From an uncultured Elusimicrobiales bacterium (lineage in GTDB: Bacteria; Elusimicrobiota; Elusimicrobia; Elusimicrobiales; Elusimicrobiaceae), in the NCBI GenBank assembly GCA_944324645.1, contig CALUXB010000004.1:61251-125250 (forward strand): 64,000 nt of DNA, read 5' to 3'. Under the pieces are notes generated by a model. The model worked only from the letters and a program-made list of their open reading frames with translations. It did not search any database and had not been told where the DNA came from. The position numbers were made by a program, and so were the translations under genes. Shown here piece after piece: positions 1 to 7,371 of the stretch; position 1 is the first letter of the stretch; every line of letters begins with the position of its first letter.

Positions 1-243
1 CTGCTGATGCAGTCTTCAGACTGGGCGTTCTTGATGACTACCGGCACCGCTAAGGAATATTCCACCAAGCGGACCAAAGACCACATCAAACGCTTTAACG
101 AGCTCTATGAGCAAGTCAAGCACAACCGCATTGACGAAGGCTATGTGTACGGGCTGGAAAACAGCGACTCTATCTTCCAGCAAATAGACTACAATGTCTA
201 TTCCTCTGCAGCCAAAGATGCGGTGCTGAACCAATATAAATAA
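1..243 (+). CDS. GH57-type 1,4-alpha-glucan branching enzyme, C-terminal end (partial)
   Basis: The frame is open from the first base and ends at the TAA at 241-243, so only the last 80 residues of a longer gene are present. The segment LLMQSSDWAFLMTTGT, then EYSTKRTKDH and RFNELYEQV, matches the C-terminal helical domain of GH57/DUF1957 branching enzymes. These transfer alpha-1,4 glucan segments to form alpha-1,6 branches in glycogen. The catalytic barrel lies outside the window, so activity cannot be judged here. A strong terminator follows within 20 nt, so this is the last gene of its transcript. Family recognition rests on this one conserved block. Confidence 0.72.
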   Translation: MLMQSSDWAFLMTTGTAKEYSTKRTKDHIKRFNELYEQVKHNRIDEGYVYGLENSDSIFQQIDYNVYSSAAKDAVLNQYK

Positions 244-257
244 AGCCTTATCATACA

Positions 258-290
258 AAACCCCCGGCCTAAGCCGGGGGTTTTTATTTT
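258..290 (+). terminator. Rho-independent terminator after the branching enzyme
   Basis: Inverted repeat CCCCCGGC-CTAA-GCCGGGGG followed by TTTTTATTTT, 15 nt after the stop codon. Confidence 0.9.
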
Positions 291-481
291 CTAAATCTCT
301 GTTTGCTCCATATTGTCCGCCGCCTAGCTCCGGGCCAGAGAATTGGGCGTACGAAAGATAAAATGCGGTTGTTTTATTTTGCCCGCCGCCCGTTTCTAGG
401 CAAAAGAGCTCCGTTTCTTTTGGCAAGGGGCCCCGGCCCATTTTCCGGGCTTACCTTGGAATTTATGTGAGCGGTATGTAT
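291..481. other. Gene-free stretch
   Basis: No credible coding frame. The only long frame, on the minus strand, runs antisense into the branching enzyme and resembles nothing. There are GC-rich patches but no clear promoter. Confidence 0.5.
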
Positions 482-511
482 AAAAACCCGGCCTAAACCG
501 GGTTTTTATTT
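482..511 (-). terminator. Terminator downstream of pilin 1
   Basis: AAAAACCCGG-CCTAAA-CCGGGTTTTT, about 30 nt beyond the pilin stop. It is T-rich on both sides and probably works in both directions. Confidence 0.85.
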
Positions 512-542
512 CTATATAAAAGGATATCTCCAAGGAAAAGTA

Positions 543-1130
543 TCAATAGCCCAAACTTTTGCAAACTCGTTCACACTTGGGGTGGCTGCTGTACTTAGTT
601 CCACATTCCATAATACCAGCTTTAGTGGAATCGTCATAATACATAGTTATCCAGCAAGTTTTTTCATTACGCCAATAACACCCAATGCCACCTATTATAT
701 AATGAATAGAACCCCCTCCCAAATTATCTATACCAACCCCATTTGAAAAACACACCTGCCCGGCCACCTCATTTGAAAAACGGTCTGCCTTAGGCAAATC
801 CACATCTAACAGGCCCAAGTCATCTGTATATTTGCCATTGTTCATATAATAACGCTCATTAGCTTCTTTAATGGCACGCATAAGCGGCAAGGCCGTATTC
901 ATTTTGCTTTTCATTATGGCTATTTCATATTGTGGATATGCAATAGCCGCCAAAATGCCGATTATCAGCACCACGACCAATAATTCTATTAACGTAAAAC
1001 CGCCGCGGCGGCAGGACTTGTGGAAAATAGCGTAATACAAAGCCAACAAATTGGCAGCTACAAAACCGTCCAATTTGCATTTAAAGAGGTTTTTCTTCTC
1101 CAAAATCATTTTTTGATACATTTTGCACAT
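543..1130 (-). CDS. Type IV pilin-like protein (pilin 1)
   Basis: Contains the class III/prepilin signature [16 protein letters not shown]. The prepilin peptidase would cut between G and F, and the hydrophobic helix packs in the pilus or pseudopilus core. The mature part keeps the YPQYE and ALPLMRAIKEANERYY heptads, then a variable Cys-rich C-terminus (at least seven Cys) likely held by disulfides. I start at the ATG at 1130, not the upstream TTG at 1136, because pilins 2 and 3 share the motif M-C/S/N-K-M/I-YQK from that ATG. There is no Shine-Dalgarno sequence. Compared with its paralogues, the leader carries an extra 22 residues in frame (996-1068), giving an unusually long 40-plus residue leader. 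Confidence 0.85.
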   Translation of the reverse strand: MCKMYQKMILEKKNLFKCKLDGFVAANLLALYYAIFHKSCRRGGFTLIELLVVVLIIGILAAIAYPQYEIAIMKSKMNTALPLMRAIKEANERYYMNNGKYTDDLGLLDVDLPKADRFSNEVAGQVCFSNGVGIDNLGGGSIHYIIGGIGCYWRNEKTCWITMYYDDSTKAGIMECGTKYSSHPKCERVCKSLGY

Positions 1131-1150
1131 ACGCAAAATGTATCAAAAAA
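1109..1150 (-). promoter_or_regulatory. 18-bp palindrome enclosing the pilin 1 start codon
   Basis: Arms TTTTTTGATACATTTTGC (1109-1126) and its exact complement (1133-1150) surround a 6-nt loop that contains the ATG. The same element, with compensated changes, sits at pilins 2 and 3. It could be an RNA stem at the 5' end of the message, a dimeric repressor site, or both. Confidence 0.85.
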
Positions 1151-1164
1151 AAAAAACGAGTCAA
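1137..1164 (-). promoter_or_regulatory. Pilin 1 promoter with T12 spacer
   Basis: Minus strand: TTGACT (-35, 1164-1159), 16-nt spacer made mostly of twelve T, TACATT (-10, 1142-1137), then 6 nt to ATG. Transcription would begin at or beside the A of ATG, giving a leaderless message. Confidence 0.6.
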
Positions 1165-1260
1165 GCCTTTTAAAAGACGCCAGCCTAAAATGCTTTCCTG
1201 GATTAGGCTGCCCTAGCAACTGCAGCAAATGGACTCAAAAAGCAAGAGCCGCCTGCCATA

Positions 1261-1292
1261 AAAAATCCCGTCTTTTGACGGGATTTTTTATT
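1261..1292 (-). terminator. Terminator of the clostripain-like gene
   Basis: AAAAAATCCCGTC-TTTT-GACGGGATTTTTT lies just past the minus-strand stop at 1296. It also separates the gene from the pilin 1 promoter. Confidence 0.88.
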
Positions 1293-1295
1293 AAA

Positions 1296-2678
1296 CTAAG
1301 CCCAATAAATATCGTATTTAGCACACAGCGCAAGGATATCTCCCGTGCGGACATAAATACCATTGGTACATTTTGAATCATTCAAACACCACTGAGCCAT
1401 TTTGCTTTTTGCAAGGGCTTGAAGCAAATGCCCGCTGCTTTGCATAAAAGCTTTATTTATAGGATCGTGAATATCCAAATGGCTGCGCACATAGTTCATT
1501 TGCTGTTTGATAAAATCATCTAGTAAATATCTTTTTTCAGAATTCGTCAAATCAAACAGCTCGTGCTGCATCCCTTCCGGGCCGTGTTTTATCATAGCGG
1601 CATATTGCTCTATCCACTGCATAAGCGGTTCTTTCAGCGCTTGCAAATCATAGCCCAATTCATTGGCCTGCCCAACCGGGGGCATAGAAGGGTTGTGTGT
1701 CACGCTGCTGATAACTGCATTTCGGGGAGTTCCACGCAAAAAACGAAGCAAATGGCTGATTCTCTTCAAAACCCCAGTAACCGCATCATCAGAAGAAACA
1801 ATGGCATAGTCTATCTTGTCGCTTTTGACTAATTGATACATAGTAAGCAAGGAGCCCATACGGCAAGCCACCAAATTCAGCACATCCACCTGCAAGCCCA
1901 CTTCTTCTATTTTACTCAACACTTCTGATATTTCGTAAGAGAAGGTAGCCTTTCTATCAAACATACCGTCTCCATCTCCGTGGGCAGATAAAATAACAGC
2001 CGTATAAAACTGATCTGAATGTAAATTCATATTTTGGAACAGCAAGTCCAGCAATTCTCCCACCTGAGGAGTACATTCAAAACGAACTTTCTCTGTTACC
2101 GCGCCTTCAACCGTAGGATAAATTACATACAAAGTCCCCCGGATTTTTTGCTGATCTATTAAATCCAACTGTTCCCAAAGGCTCAGCCCTTCCCCCTTTG
2201 GTTCTTCCAACTTTTCCCAAACCAGAAAAGAAGCCCGGGCCAGGGAACCGTCTTCCACTTTATTTTGCAAACGAAGCAAGGCAGTAGAGGGCAAAAAATC
2301 CGTTGCCATAAAAGCCACCTGCCATTTTTTGCCAAGAGCCGCTTTGGCAGCCTGCTTGGAGGCGTCTTGTATAGTCTGCGAGGTAATATCCGCCATTACC
2401 CTGTCCATTCTTTGCGAAACGGCCTGTTTTGCGCCGAAAGGGCGGGAAAAATTATTTTTAGAAACAAATTGTTTTTGGGAAGACAAAACGCTCTCCTGCG
2501 ATGAAACGGGAGAAGACAATAAAGATTTCTCCCATTCATTATAAGCCAGGTCGGCGCGTTTGAATAAACGAGTAATTTCGTTTTTCAAATTATTTCCGTC
2601 AACATAAATAACTTTTTCTTGGGCTTGCACCGGCAGCCAAATGGCTGCTAACAAAAAGAACAGGTATATTTTTTTCAT
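1296..2678 (-). CDS. Clostripain-like (family C11) secreted cysteine protease
   Basis: Has a signal peptide ending near VQAQ. The two catalytic motifs of the C11/clan CD fold are both present: a His in ILSAHGDGDG (H233) and a Cys in LNLVACRMGS (C272), spaced as in the family, followed by YAIVSSDD. C11 enzymes usually cut after Arg or Lys and often self-process. The first 130 residues are helical and Ser/Gln-rich, possibly a propeptide. At 460 residues it is within family range. It is a single gene with its own terminator, next to but not clearly in operon with pilin 1. The substrate is unknown; surface or periplasmic protein processing is an inference. Confidence 0.72.
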   Translation of the reverse strand: MKKIYLFFLLAAIWLPVQAQEKVIYVDGNNLKNEITRLFKRADLAYNEWEKSLLSSPVSSQESVLSSQKQFVSKNNFSRPFGAKQAVSQRMDRVMADITSQTIQDASKQAAKAALGKKWQVAFMATDFLPSTALLRLQNKVEDGSLARASFLVWEKLEEPKGEGLSLWEQLDLIDQQKIRGTLYVIYPTVEGAVTEKVRFECTPQVGELLDLLFQNMNLHSDQFYTAVILSAHGDGDGMFDRKATFSYEISEVLSKIEEVGLQVDVLNLVACRMGSLLTMYQLVKSDKIDYAIVSSDDAVTGVLKRISHLLRFLRGTPRNAVISSVTHNPSMPPVGQANELGYDLQALKEPLMQWIEQYAAMIKHGPEGMQHELFDLTNSEKRYLLDDFIKQQMNYVRSHLDIHDPINKAFMQSSGHLLQALAKSKMAQWCLNDSKCTNGIYVRTGDILALCAKYDIYWA

Positions 2679-2796
2679 AGACAGCCTCCTAAAATTATTT
2701 AAATAAACTTAAACCGCACAAACCAGAGTCATTAGACCTACTTAAAGACTAGGACCAAATAAAAACGTATTTTATCTTCCAAAGCTAAGAAACAAC

Positions 2797-2825
2797 AAAA
2801 AACCCGCGCCAAGCGCGGGTTTAAA
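2797..2825 (-). terminator. greA terminator
   Basis: ACCCGCGC-CAA-GCGCGGGT with an A-run on the plus side, which reads as a U-tract on the minus strand, 15-40 nt beyond the greA stop. Confidence 0.88.
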
Positions 2826-2839
2826 AGACGTACAATTTT

Positions 2840-3310
2840 TTATTTATATTCCAGTTTGACCAATTTATATTTGTGCGGGCCTTTAGGCAGCTGGGCTTCA
2901 AACTCATCGCCCTCCTTATGTCCCAAAACACCGGAAGCCAGCGGACTTTTTACGGAAAGAAGCCCTTTTTCCGGGTTGGATTCCATAGACCCCACCAGCG
3001 TATAGGTAAATTCCAGCTCCGCTTCTAAATCCAAAATCGTCACTGTAGCGCCGATGCGCGCTTCGCTGCGGTCCACATCTAAATTGTCCGTAATTTCGGC
3101 ATTACGCAGCGTATTTTCCAGCTCTTGGATGCGAATCAGCGTTTCGGCCTGTTTTTCTTTCGCGGCGTGATATTCCGCATTTTCTTTCAAATCGCCCTGG
3201 GCGGCCGCTTCGCCTATTTCCTGGGAAAGTTGGGCTTTGGTATCTTTCAAATTTTTCAGTTCCCCCATTAGGGATTCATATTTTTTGCGGCTAATATACA
3301 CTTTTTCCAT
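2840..3310 (-). CDS. greA: Transcription elongation factor GreA
   Basis: A 156-residue protein with the GreA layout: N-terminal coiled coil (about 1-75) carrying the tip acidic pair in GDLKENAEYH, which enters the RNA polymerase secondary channel and stimulates cleavage of backtracked RNA, and a C-terminal FKBP-like domain ending GPHKYKLVKLEYK. I start at 3310 (MEKVYISRKK) because AGGAG stands 9 nt upstream; the open frame extends 8 codons further without support. Monocistronic, with its own terminator. Length and motifs are standard. Confidence 0.95.
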   Translation of the reverse strand: MEKVYISRKKYESLMGELKNLKDTKAQLSQEIGEAAAQGDLKENAEYHAAKEKQAETLIRIQELENTLRNAEITDNLDVDRSEARIGATVTILDLEAELEFTYTLVGSMESNPEKGLLSVKSPLASGVLGHKEGDEFEAQLPKGPHKYKLVKLEYK

Positions 3311-3399
3311 AATAACTTCACTCCTAAACGGCACTCCTGCTATTTACAAGTGTACAATTTATACACTCTGTTGGCAAATATCAGGTTTTTTCCCTCTTA

Positions 3400-3428
3400 A
3401 TGCCAAAAAAGCTGGAAATTTATATAAT
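3400..3428 (+). promoter_or_regulatory. Promoter giving a leaderless message for the 3435 protease
   Basis: ATGCCA (-35 candidate, 3400-3405), 17 nt, perfect TATAAT (3423-3428), then exactly 6 nt to ATG. No Shine-Dalgarno sequence is visible. The -10 to ATG spacing is the same as at the three pilin genes. Confidence 0.6.
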
Positions 3429-3434
3429 CATTAA

Positions 3435-4187
3435 ATGAAACGCCTACTGGTTATTCTATTGGTGCTGCTTTTCGGTGCAGGGGCATTCGCAAAAACCCGC
3501 GTAGAAATAGCAGAAGAAAACTCCCCCGCCATTGTGGCTATAAATGTGCTTAAAAAAGACGGCACTACCTTTACGGGCACGGGTTTTGTTGTGTCAGAAG
3601 ATGGAGTAATAGCCACCAGCCGCCACGTAGTACAAGATGCGATGTATGTCAATATTACCTTTAATACAGGCGCTATTTCCGGTGAGGCTGCCCTGCTGGA
3701 TATCGCCCCGAATGTGGATTTAGCCATTGTTAAAATAGGCGCCCGTCATTTGCCCACTGTTGTATTGGGAGACTCTGACTTTGTCCTGCCCGGGCAGGAT
3801 ATTACCGTCATCGGCAATCCCCGGCGTTTGCACAATACGGTTACCTCCGGCCTCATCAGCCAGGTGCGGCGCAAAAGCGATGGGGTTATTTGGCATCAAA
3901 TTAGCGCCCCTATTTCCCCCAGTTCCAGCGGAAGCCCGGTCTTTAATGAGCAAGGGCAAGTTATTTCGGTTGCTTTTTCCAGCTATCAAGGGGAAGGAAA
4001 CCAAAATTTAAATTTTTCAGTTCCCTCTAACTATTTAGTGCGCCTATTACAAAAGAACGGCTATACTCCGGCCGTTGCCAGCCCGGAGGGCCAAGAGGTA
4101 CCGCAGACCTTATGGGATAGGATAACCGCCCATCTGCAAAAATCTTGGCAAATAACAAAACGCTTATTTGCCCGTTTGACCCAATAG
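3435..4187 (+). CDS. Secreted trypsin-like serine protease (S1C, HtrA-like) without PDZ domain
   Basis: Signal peptide 1-19, then a chymotrypsin fold with triad His64 (SRHVV), Asp95 (NVDLAIV) and Ser165. The usual GNSGGP around the nucleophile reads SSSGSP, so the oxyanion turn differs from classic HtrA. GTGFVVSEDGVI and IGNP are typical of DegP/DegQ. At 250 residues it stops after the protease domain and a short basic helical tail (about 225-250), with no PDZ domain, so substrate capture must differ. Probably a periplasmic quality-control or processing protease. It has no ribosome binding site; a -10 box sits 6 nt before ATG. Confidence 0.8.
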   Translation: MKRLLVILLVLLFGAGAFAKTRVEIAEENSPAIVAINVLKKDGTTFTGTGFVVSEDGVIATSRHVVQDAMYVNITFNTGAISGEAALLDIAPNVDLAIVKIGARHLPTVVLGDSDFVLPGQDITVIGNPRRLHNTVTSGLISQVRRKSDGVIWHQISAPISPSSSGSPVFNEQGQVISVAFSSYQGEGNQNLNFSVPSNYLVRLLQKNGYTPAVASPEGQEVPQTLWDRITAHLQKSWQITKRLFARLTQ

Positions 4188-4217
4188 GGCCTACCCGGCC
4201 TCTGGGAAAAAGAGTCC

Positions 4218-4251
4218 TTGAAAAAGAGCCGGCAAACGGGTACACTATAAA
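4218..4251 (+). promoter_or_regulatory. Candidate promoter for the 4285 gene
   Basis: TTGAAA (4218-4223), 17 nt, TACACT (4241-4246), overlapped by TATAAA (4246-4251). It lies 34-40 nt before an ATG that has a good AAGGAG site. Confidence 0.45.
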
Positions 4252-4284
4252 TACATTTTATTTTCAAGTCAGTAAGGAGCTGTT

Positions 4285-6303
4285 ATGCCTAAGACAGACA
4301 AAGCCAAAACCGCTGGCAAATTTATTGTTGTTATGCTTTGTTTTGCTATTTTATTCTTTTTATTGTTGCCTTTTTTGGAGGATTCATCCGTTTCGTCTTC
4401 CCAAGGGACAACCAAAAAAGCAACCCCTCAAATTTTTACGTCCAATCCGCTCAGTGAATTGGTTCGCAAAGTCTATTCTCTGTTTGCCGGCAATAAGAAA
4501 CATTCCCCCTCTCAAGGGGCGCTTTATGCAGCCGGCTCCGATGAGTTAATCCCACAAGAAGACGGAGCCGATTTTCAACGTTACGCAACTGCCGAGGGAA
4601 ACGCCACAAGTGCTGGCGGCAATTCCACCACCTCATATGTTCCCGGAAACTATGAATATGGAGATGCCGGCTTTATTAATGAAGAAGGAGAATGGGTGCT
4701 GGTACAACAGACCGTGCCGGAAGCTTCCCAACGGGGAATGCACGAAATTAATTCTTCTGACTCTGCCTACGACAAATTCCAACGTCTGCAGCGTGCCGCT
4801 AAATACACCCCCCAGCCGGCTGCCGTTCAACCCCCTATCCCGGATTCTAAATGGGCCCGTCTGTTCCGCCCGATTAAAAAATTGTTTGGTTTGGGAGAGA
4901 AAGAAACCAATTTATCTGAAGACAAAAACAGCCCCGAAGCTTTTGCTTTAGCCTCTGCCTCCAGCGGTTTAGGGCGCAACGATTCCCGCACGCCAACAGA
5001 GCGTTTTGCCAGCAGAGGAGCTCTTTCTATGCCCTCTATAAATGGGATGGGCGGAGCAGGAAGCAGTAATCAAATTCAGTTTGACTTGCTGGATCCTTTT
5101 TCCAGCATAGAAGAATCGGCAGAGGGCTTAACGGCTTCCGCCTCTTCTATACTGGATCCGCAAGATCAAAAACAATTTACAAAGTTCGTAGAGCAGCAAA
5201 AAGCGCAACGTCTGTTGGCTATGCGAAAACAAATTTTAAACGATATTACACAAGATGCCCAAGGCTCAGAGCCTAAAGAGTTGGTTTCCGTTACCCGCGA
5301 TTGCCAGGGCAGCACATCGGGCTTATATAAGCAGCAATCTGGCTGTCTGCTGCCGGAATCCATCCCCGATGAAACGCAGCGCTCGCAATTAAACCAACAG
5401 GCAGAAGAAAACCAAAAAGCTTCCCGCCAAATTATTGACAAGAAAATTTCGGAATTAACCGGCACAAATTATCAATCCAAAGAGCCTATTGATATGCTGG
5501 TGCTCTTGAGCAAAACAAAAGCCGGGGAAAATGCCGTAGCGCAACTGGTGGAAGACTCAGAAGCAGATCCGCAAGCAACAGAAATGTTTAAAGATTTTTA
5601 CAACTATATGTACACCAAACAGGGGTGTGATAAACACGACTGCTATTGGGTGGGCGTAGAATATATGCCCAATCCTTCGCTGCGCCATACCATACAAAGC
5701 GCCGGGATGGAATATCTGTCTGACCCGTTGCGCATTCATCCGAAACTTTTCAACGAGTTCCAAAACGAAAAATGGATGGAAATGGCTGAAAACACGTCCG
5801 ATGCCAATAAAGGGCAAGAAACCGATGATCTTATGAAGTCATTTAACCAAATGCTGGAGAAGCATACGCTCTACTATGTACCTTATACCAAAGAAAATAT
5901 GGATCAGGTAAATCAACGCAATACCAGCAAAACAGTCAACGGGAAAATGCAAAAGCCAGAAAACCCGTTTGTGGTGTATGTGCCCTCCGCAGCCAACCTC
6001 TTGGATGCACGCGAAGTGTTGCCTTATCCCTATTTTGTAATTTATGACGACAAGCAGAGCCTCATCTTAGACCAGGCCAATCCCAAATCCTCGGTCAAAG
6101 AACGTGGGGAGCAAATACGGGATTTGTATATACAACGTTTGCAATACGGCGCCGACCTGGCTAAGAAAGAACGCCACGAATTGGAAGAAAAGAGCGCGGC
6201 AGAGTTGTTAAGCCGTTCCGCCGAACAAGTGCGAAAAGATTTACAACAAATCAATTTGCAAAATATGGAAGAGGCAGAACGCGCCGTAACTTCCAAAAAA
6301 TAA
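4285..6303 (+). CDS. Large membrane-anchored protein of unknown function
   Basis: No family recognised. A basic N-terminus (KTDKAKTAGK) precedes one transmembrane helix at about 13-31, so most of the 672 residues likely face the periplasm. Residues about 35-300 are Ser/Gly/Ala/Gln-rich and probably disordered. About 300-400 is helical and polar, with Cys in TRDCQGS and SGCLLP. About 430-560 looks folded, with GCDKHDCYWVGVEYMPNPSL and a block rich in aromatic residues. The tail (620-672) is a charged helix. The four Cys could form two disulfides. AAGGAG precedes the ATG. It is monocistronic, with its own promoter and terminator, so it is expressed independently. Confidence 0.8.
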   Translation: MPKTDKAKTAGKFIVVMLCFAILFFLLLPFLEDSSVSSSQGTTKKATPQIFTSNPLSELVRKVYSLFAGNKKHSPSQGALYAAGSDELIPQEDGADFQRYATAEGNATSAGGNSTTSYVPGNYEYGDAGFINEEGEWVLVQQTVPEASQRGMHEINSSDSAYDKFQRLQRAAKYTPQPAAVQPPIPDSKWARLFRPIKKLFGLGEKETNLSEDKNSPEAFALASASSGLGRNDSRTPTERFASRGALSMPSINGMGGAGSSNQIQFDLLDPFSSIEESAEGLTASASSILDPQDQKQFTKFVEQQKAQRLLAMRKQILNDITQDAQGSEPKELVSVTRDCQGSTSGLYKQQSGCLLPESIPDETQRSQLNQQAEENQKASRQIIDKKISELTGTNYQSKEPIDMLVLLSKTKAGENAVAQLVEDSEADPQATEMFKDFYNYMYTKQGCDKHDCYWVGVEYMPNPSLRHTIQSAGMEYLSDPLRIHPKLFNEFQNEKWMEMAENTSDANKGQETDDLMKSFNQMLEKHTLYYVPYTKENMDQVNQRNTSKTVNGKMQKPENPFVVYVPSAANLLDAREVLPYPYFVIYDDKQSLILDQANPKSSVKERGEQIRDLYIQRLQYGADLAKKERHELEEKSAAELLSRSAEQVRKDLQQINLQNMEEAERAVTSKK

Positions 6304-6317
6304 TTATGCTTCCTAAT

Positions 6318-6349
6318 AAAAATGCCCGCTATTAAAGCGGGCGTTTTTA
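6318..6349 (+). terminator. Terminator after the 672-residue gene
   Basis: GCCCGCT-ATTAA-AGCGGGC followed by GTTTTTAT, starting 15 nt after the stop. Confidence 0.88.
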
Positions 6350-6360
6350 TAAATCCTTTT

Positions 6361-6512
6361 CACAAAGCCCCCGGATGTAAGGCGAAGATGGCGTGAGTAA
6401 AAAACGCCATAAGAGAAACCTTTTCTCTTAGTAAGACTCGCCGGCGGACGAAACAGCGCAAGATAGAAATCTTGAAATAACAGAAAACCCAAACATAGGT
6501 CTCGGGCATTTT
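6361..6512 (+). ncRNA. Candidate structured RNA (family not recognised)
   Basis: Three local hairpins sit close together: ATGGCGT/ACGCCAT (6388-6410), TAAGAGAAA/TTTCTCTTA with a CCT loop (6410-6430), and CAAGAT-AGAA-ATCTTG (6459-6474). Outer segments AAAGCCC (6364-6370) and GGGCATTT (6506-6513) could close the whole as one domain. There is no coding frame. It matches no riboswitch or housekeeping RNA that I can identify, and the strand is uncertain because hairpins read both ways. Confidence 0.35.
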
Positions 6513-6711
6513 ATATTACCCAATTATTCTTCTATAAATTTCTCCTGTGTCCACGGGAAAAAAACTAATCCGCCTCCATACTATCATTCCGCCTTTTTTC
6601 CACGCATCCCCTGCAGGTTGGTATAAACTTTCTAAAAGGTATTTTCCTCTCTTAGCCAAGCGTTCTTTTTCTCAAAACCTGTACCCGTGCCGTACACGCA
6701 TTTAGAATCTC
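6513..6711. other. AT-rich gene-free stretch
   Basis: No supported frame, hairpin or repeat seen. It leads into the promoter at 6712. Confidence 0.5.
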
Positions 6712-6741
6712 TTGTAAATCTCTCCCAAAAACAGCTATACT
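6712..6741 (+). promoter_or_regulatory. Promoter of the 6.8-11.8 kb envelope operon
   Basis: TTGTAA (6712-6717), 18 nt, TATACT (6736-6741), about 50 nt before the first start codon. Confidence 0.55.
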
Positions 6742-6793
6742 GGAAATAAGGGTTTTTTGCCCGGATTTTTACTTTTTGCCAAGAGGAAATACT

Positions 6794-7351
6794 ATGAAGA
6801 GATTTGTTTTACCGGTTTTGTTTTTGCTGGTTTTTTCGGCCGGCTGCCACGAAGAAAAACAGCCTACTGCCTACAACCGTCCTTTTACCGCCGATTCTTA
6901 TGAGCGCAACTTTACCAGCAATGTATTTGCCGCCTGCTTAAACGAAGGCAAACCCTACGCCACCTATTCTTTGGCCCGTTTAAACCGCAAACCCACCGAT
7001 TGCGACCCAAATTACAAAGTAACGTTCGTCAATGGCCCCTGCGAAGGGAAAACCATTTTTACGCAAGATGTAATTGAACGGACATCGCCGGTCGGAGGAG
7101 GCCAATTACTCAAAGGGGAAGTGGTCCTGCGCAATTATTGGAACCCGCGTAAATTAGACAAAGACACCTCCCAGCTGGACCGCTGGAACCGGGGTGTGGT
7201 GTATGACACTTCCCGCATAGATGAAGGAGTGGTGGAATTGGAATTTCCTCGGGATAAAAATGATTTTATGGCTTCCCGCGAATTTATTTTTATCCATAAT
7301 GTGCGCTATATCCAAAAGCCGGAACAAAAAGAACCGCGCACGTGGCTGTAA
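6794..7351 (+). CDS. Lipoprotein of unknown function
   Basis: Starts at ATG 6794 with AAGAGGAA upstream; an in-frame TTG at 6776 is rejected. The signal peptide ends in a lipobox (FSAGC), so the mature protein is lipid-anchored. The 185-residue protein has three further Cys and no domain I recognise; the C-terminal half has beta-strand character (GVVELEFPRD, EFIFIHNVRY). It opens a six-gene operon with a barrel protein, HAMP protein, TolC, patatin and TPR gene, so an envelope or export role is plausible but unproven. Confidence 0.75.
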   Translation: MKRFVLPVLFLLVFSAGCHEEKQPTAYNRPFTADSYERNFTSNVFAACLNEGKPYATYSLARLNRKPTDCDPNYKVTFVNGPCEGKTIFTQDVIERTSPVGGGQLLKGEVVLRNYWNPRKLDKDTSQLDRWNRGVVYDTSRIDEGVVELEFPRDKNDFMASREFIFIHNVRYIQKPEQKEPRTWL

Positions 7352-7371
7352 GAAATAAGGAGAAACCCCGT

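Noticed and set aside
1145..1156. A-runs beside pilin palindromes as terminators
   Set aside because: On neither strand is the stem followed by a U-tract outside the stem; the T/A runs are themselves stem or promoter spacer.
6361..6400. Resemblance of AAAGCCCCCGG to part of the c-di-GMP-I riboswitch
   Set aside because: Only a few bases agree; the rest of the fold and the downstream position do not fit.
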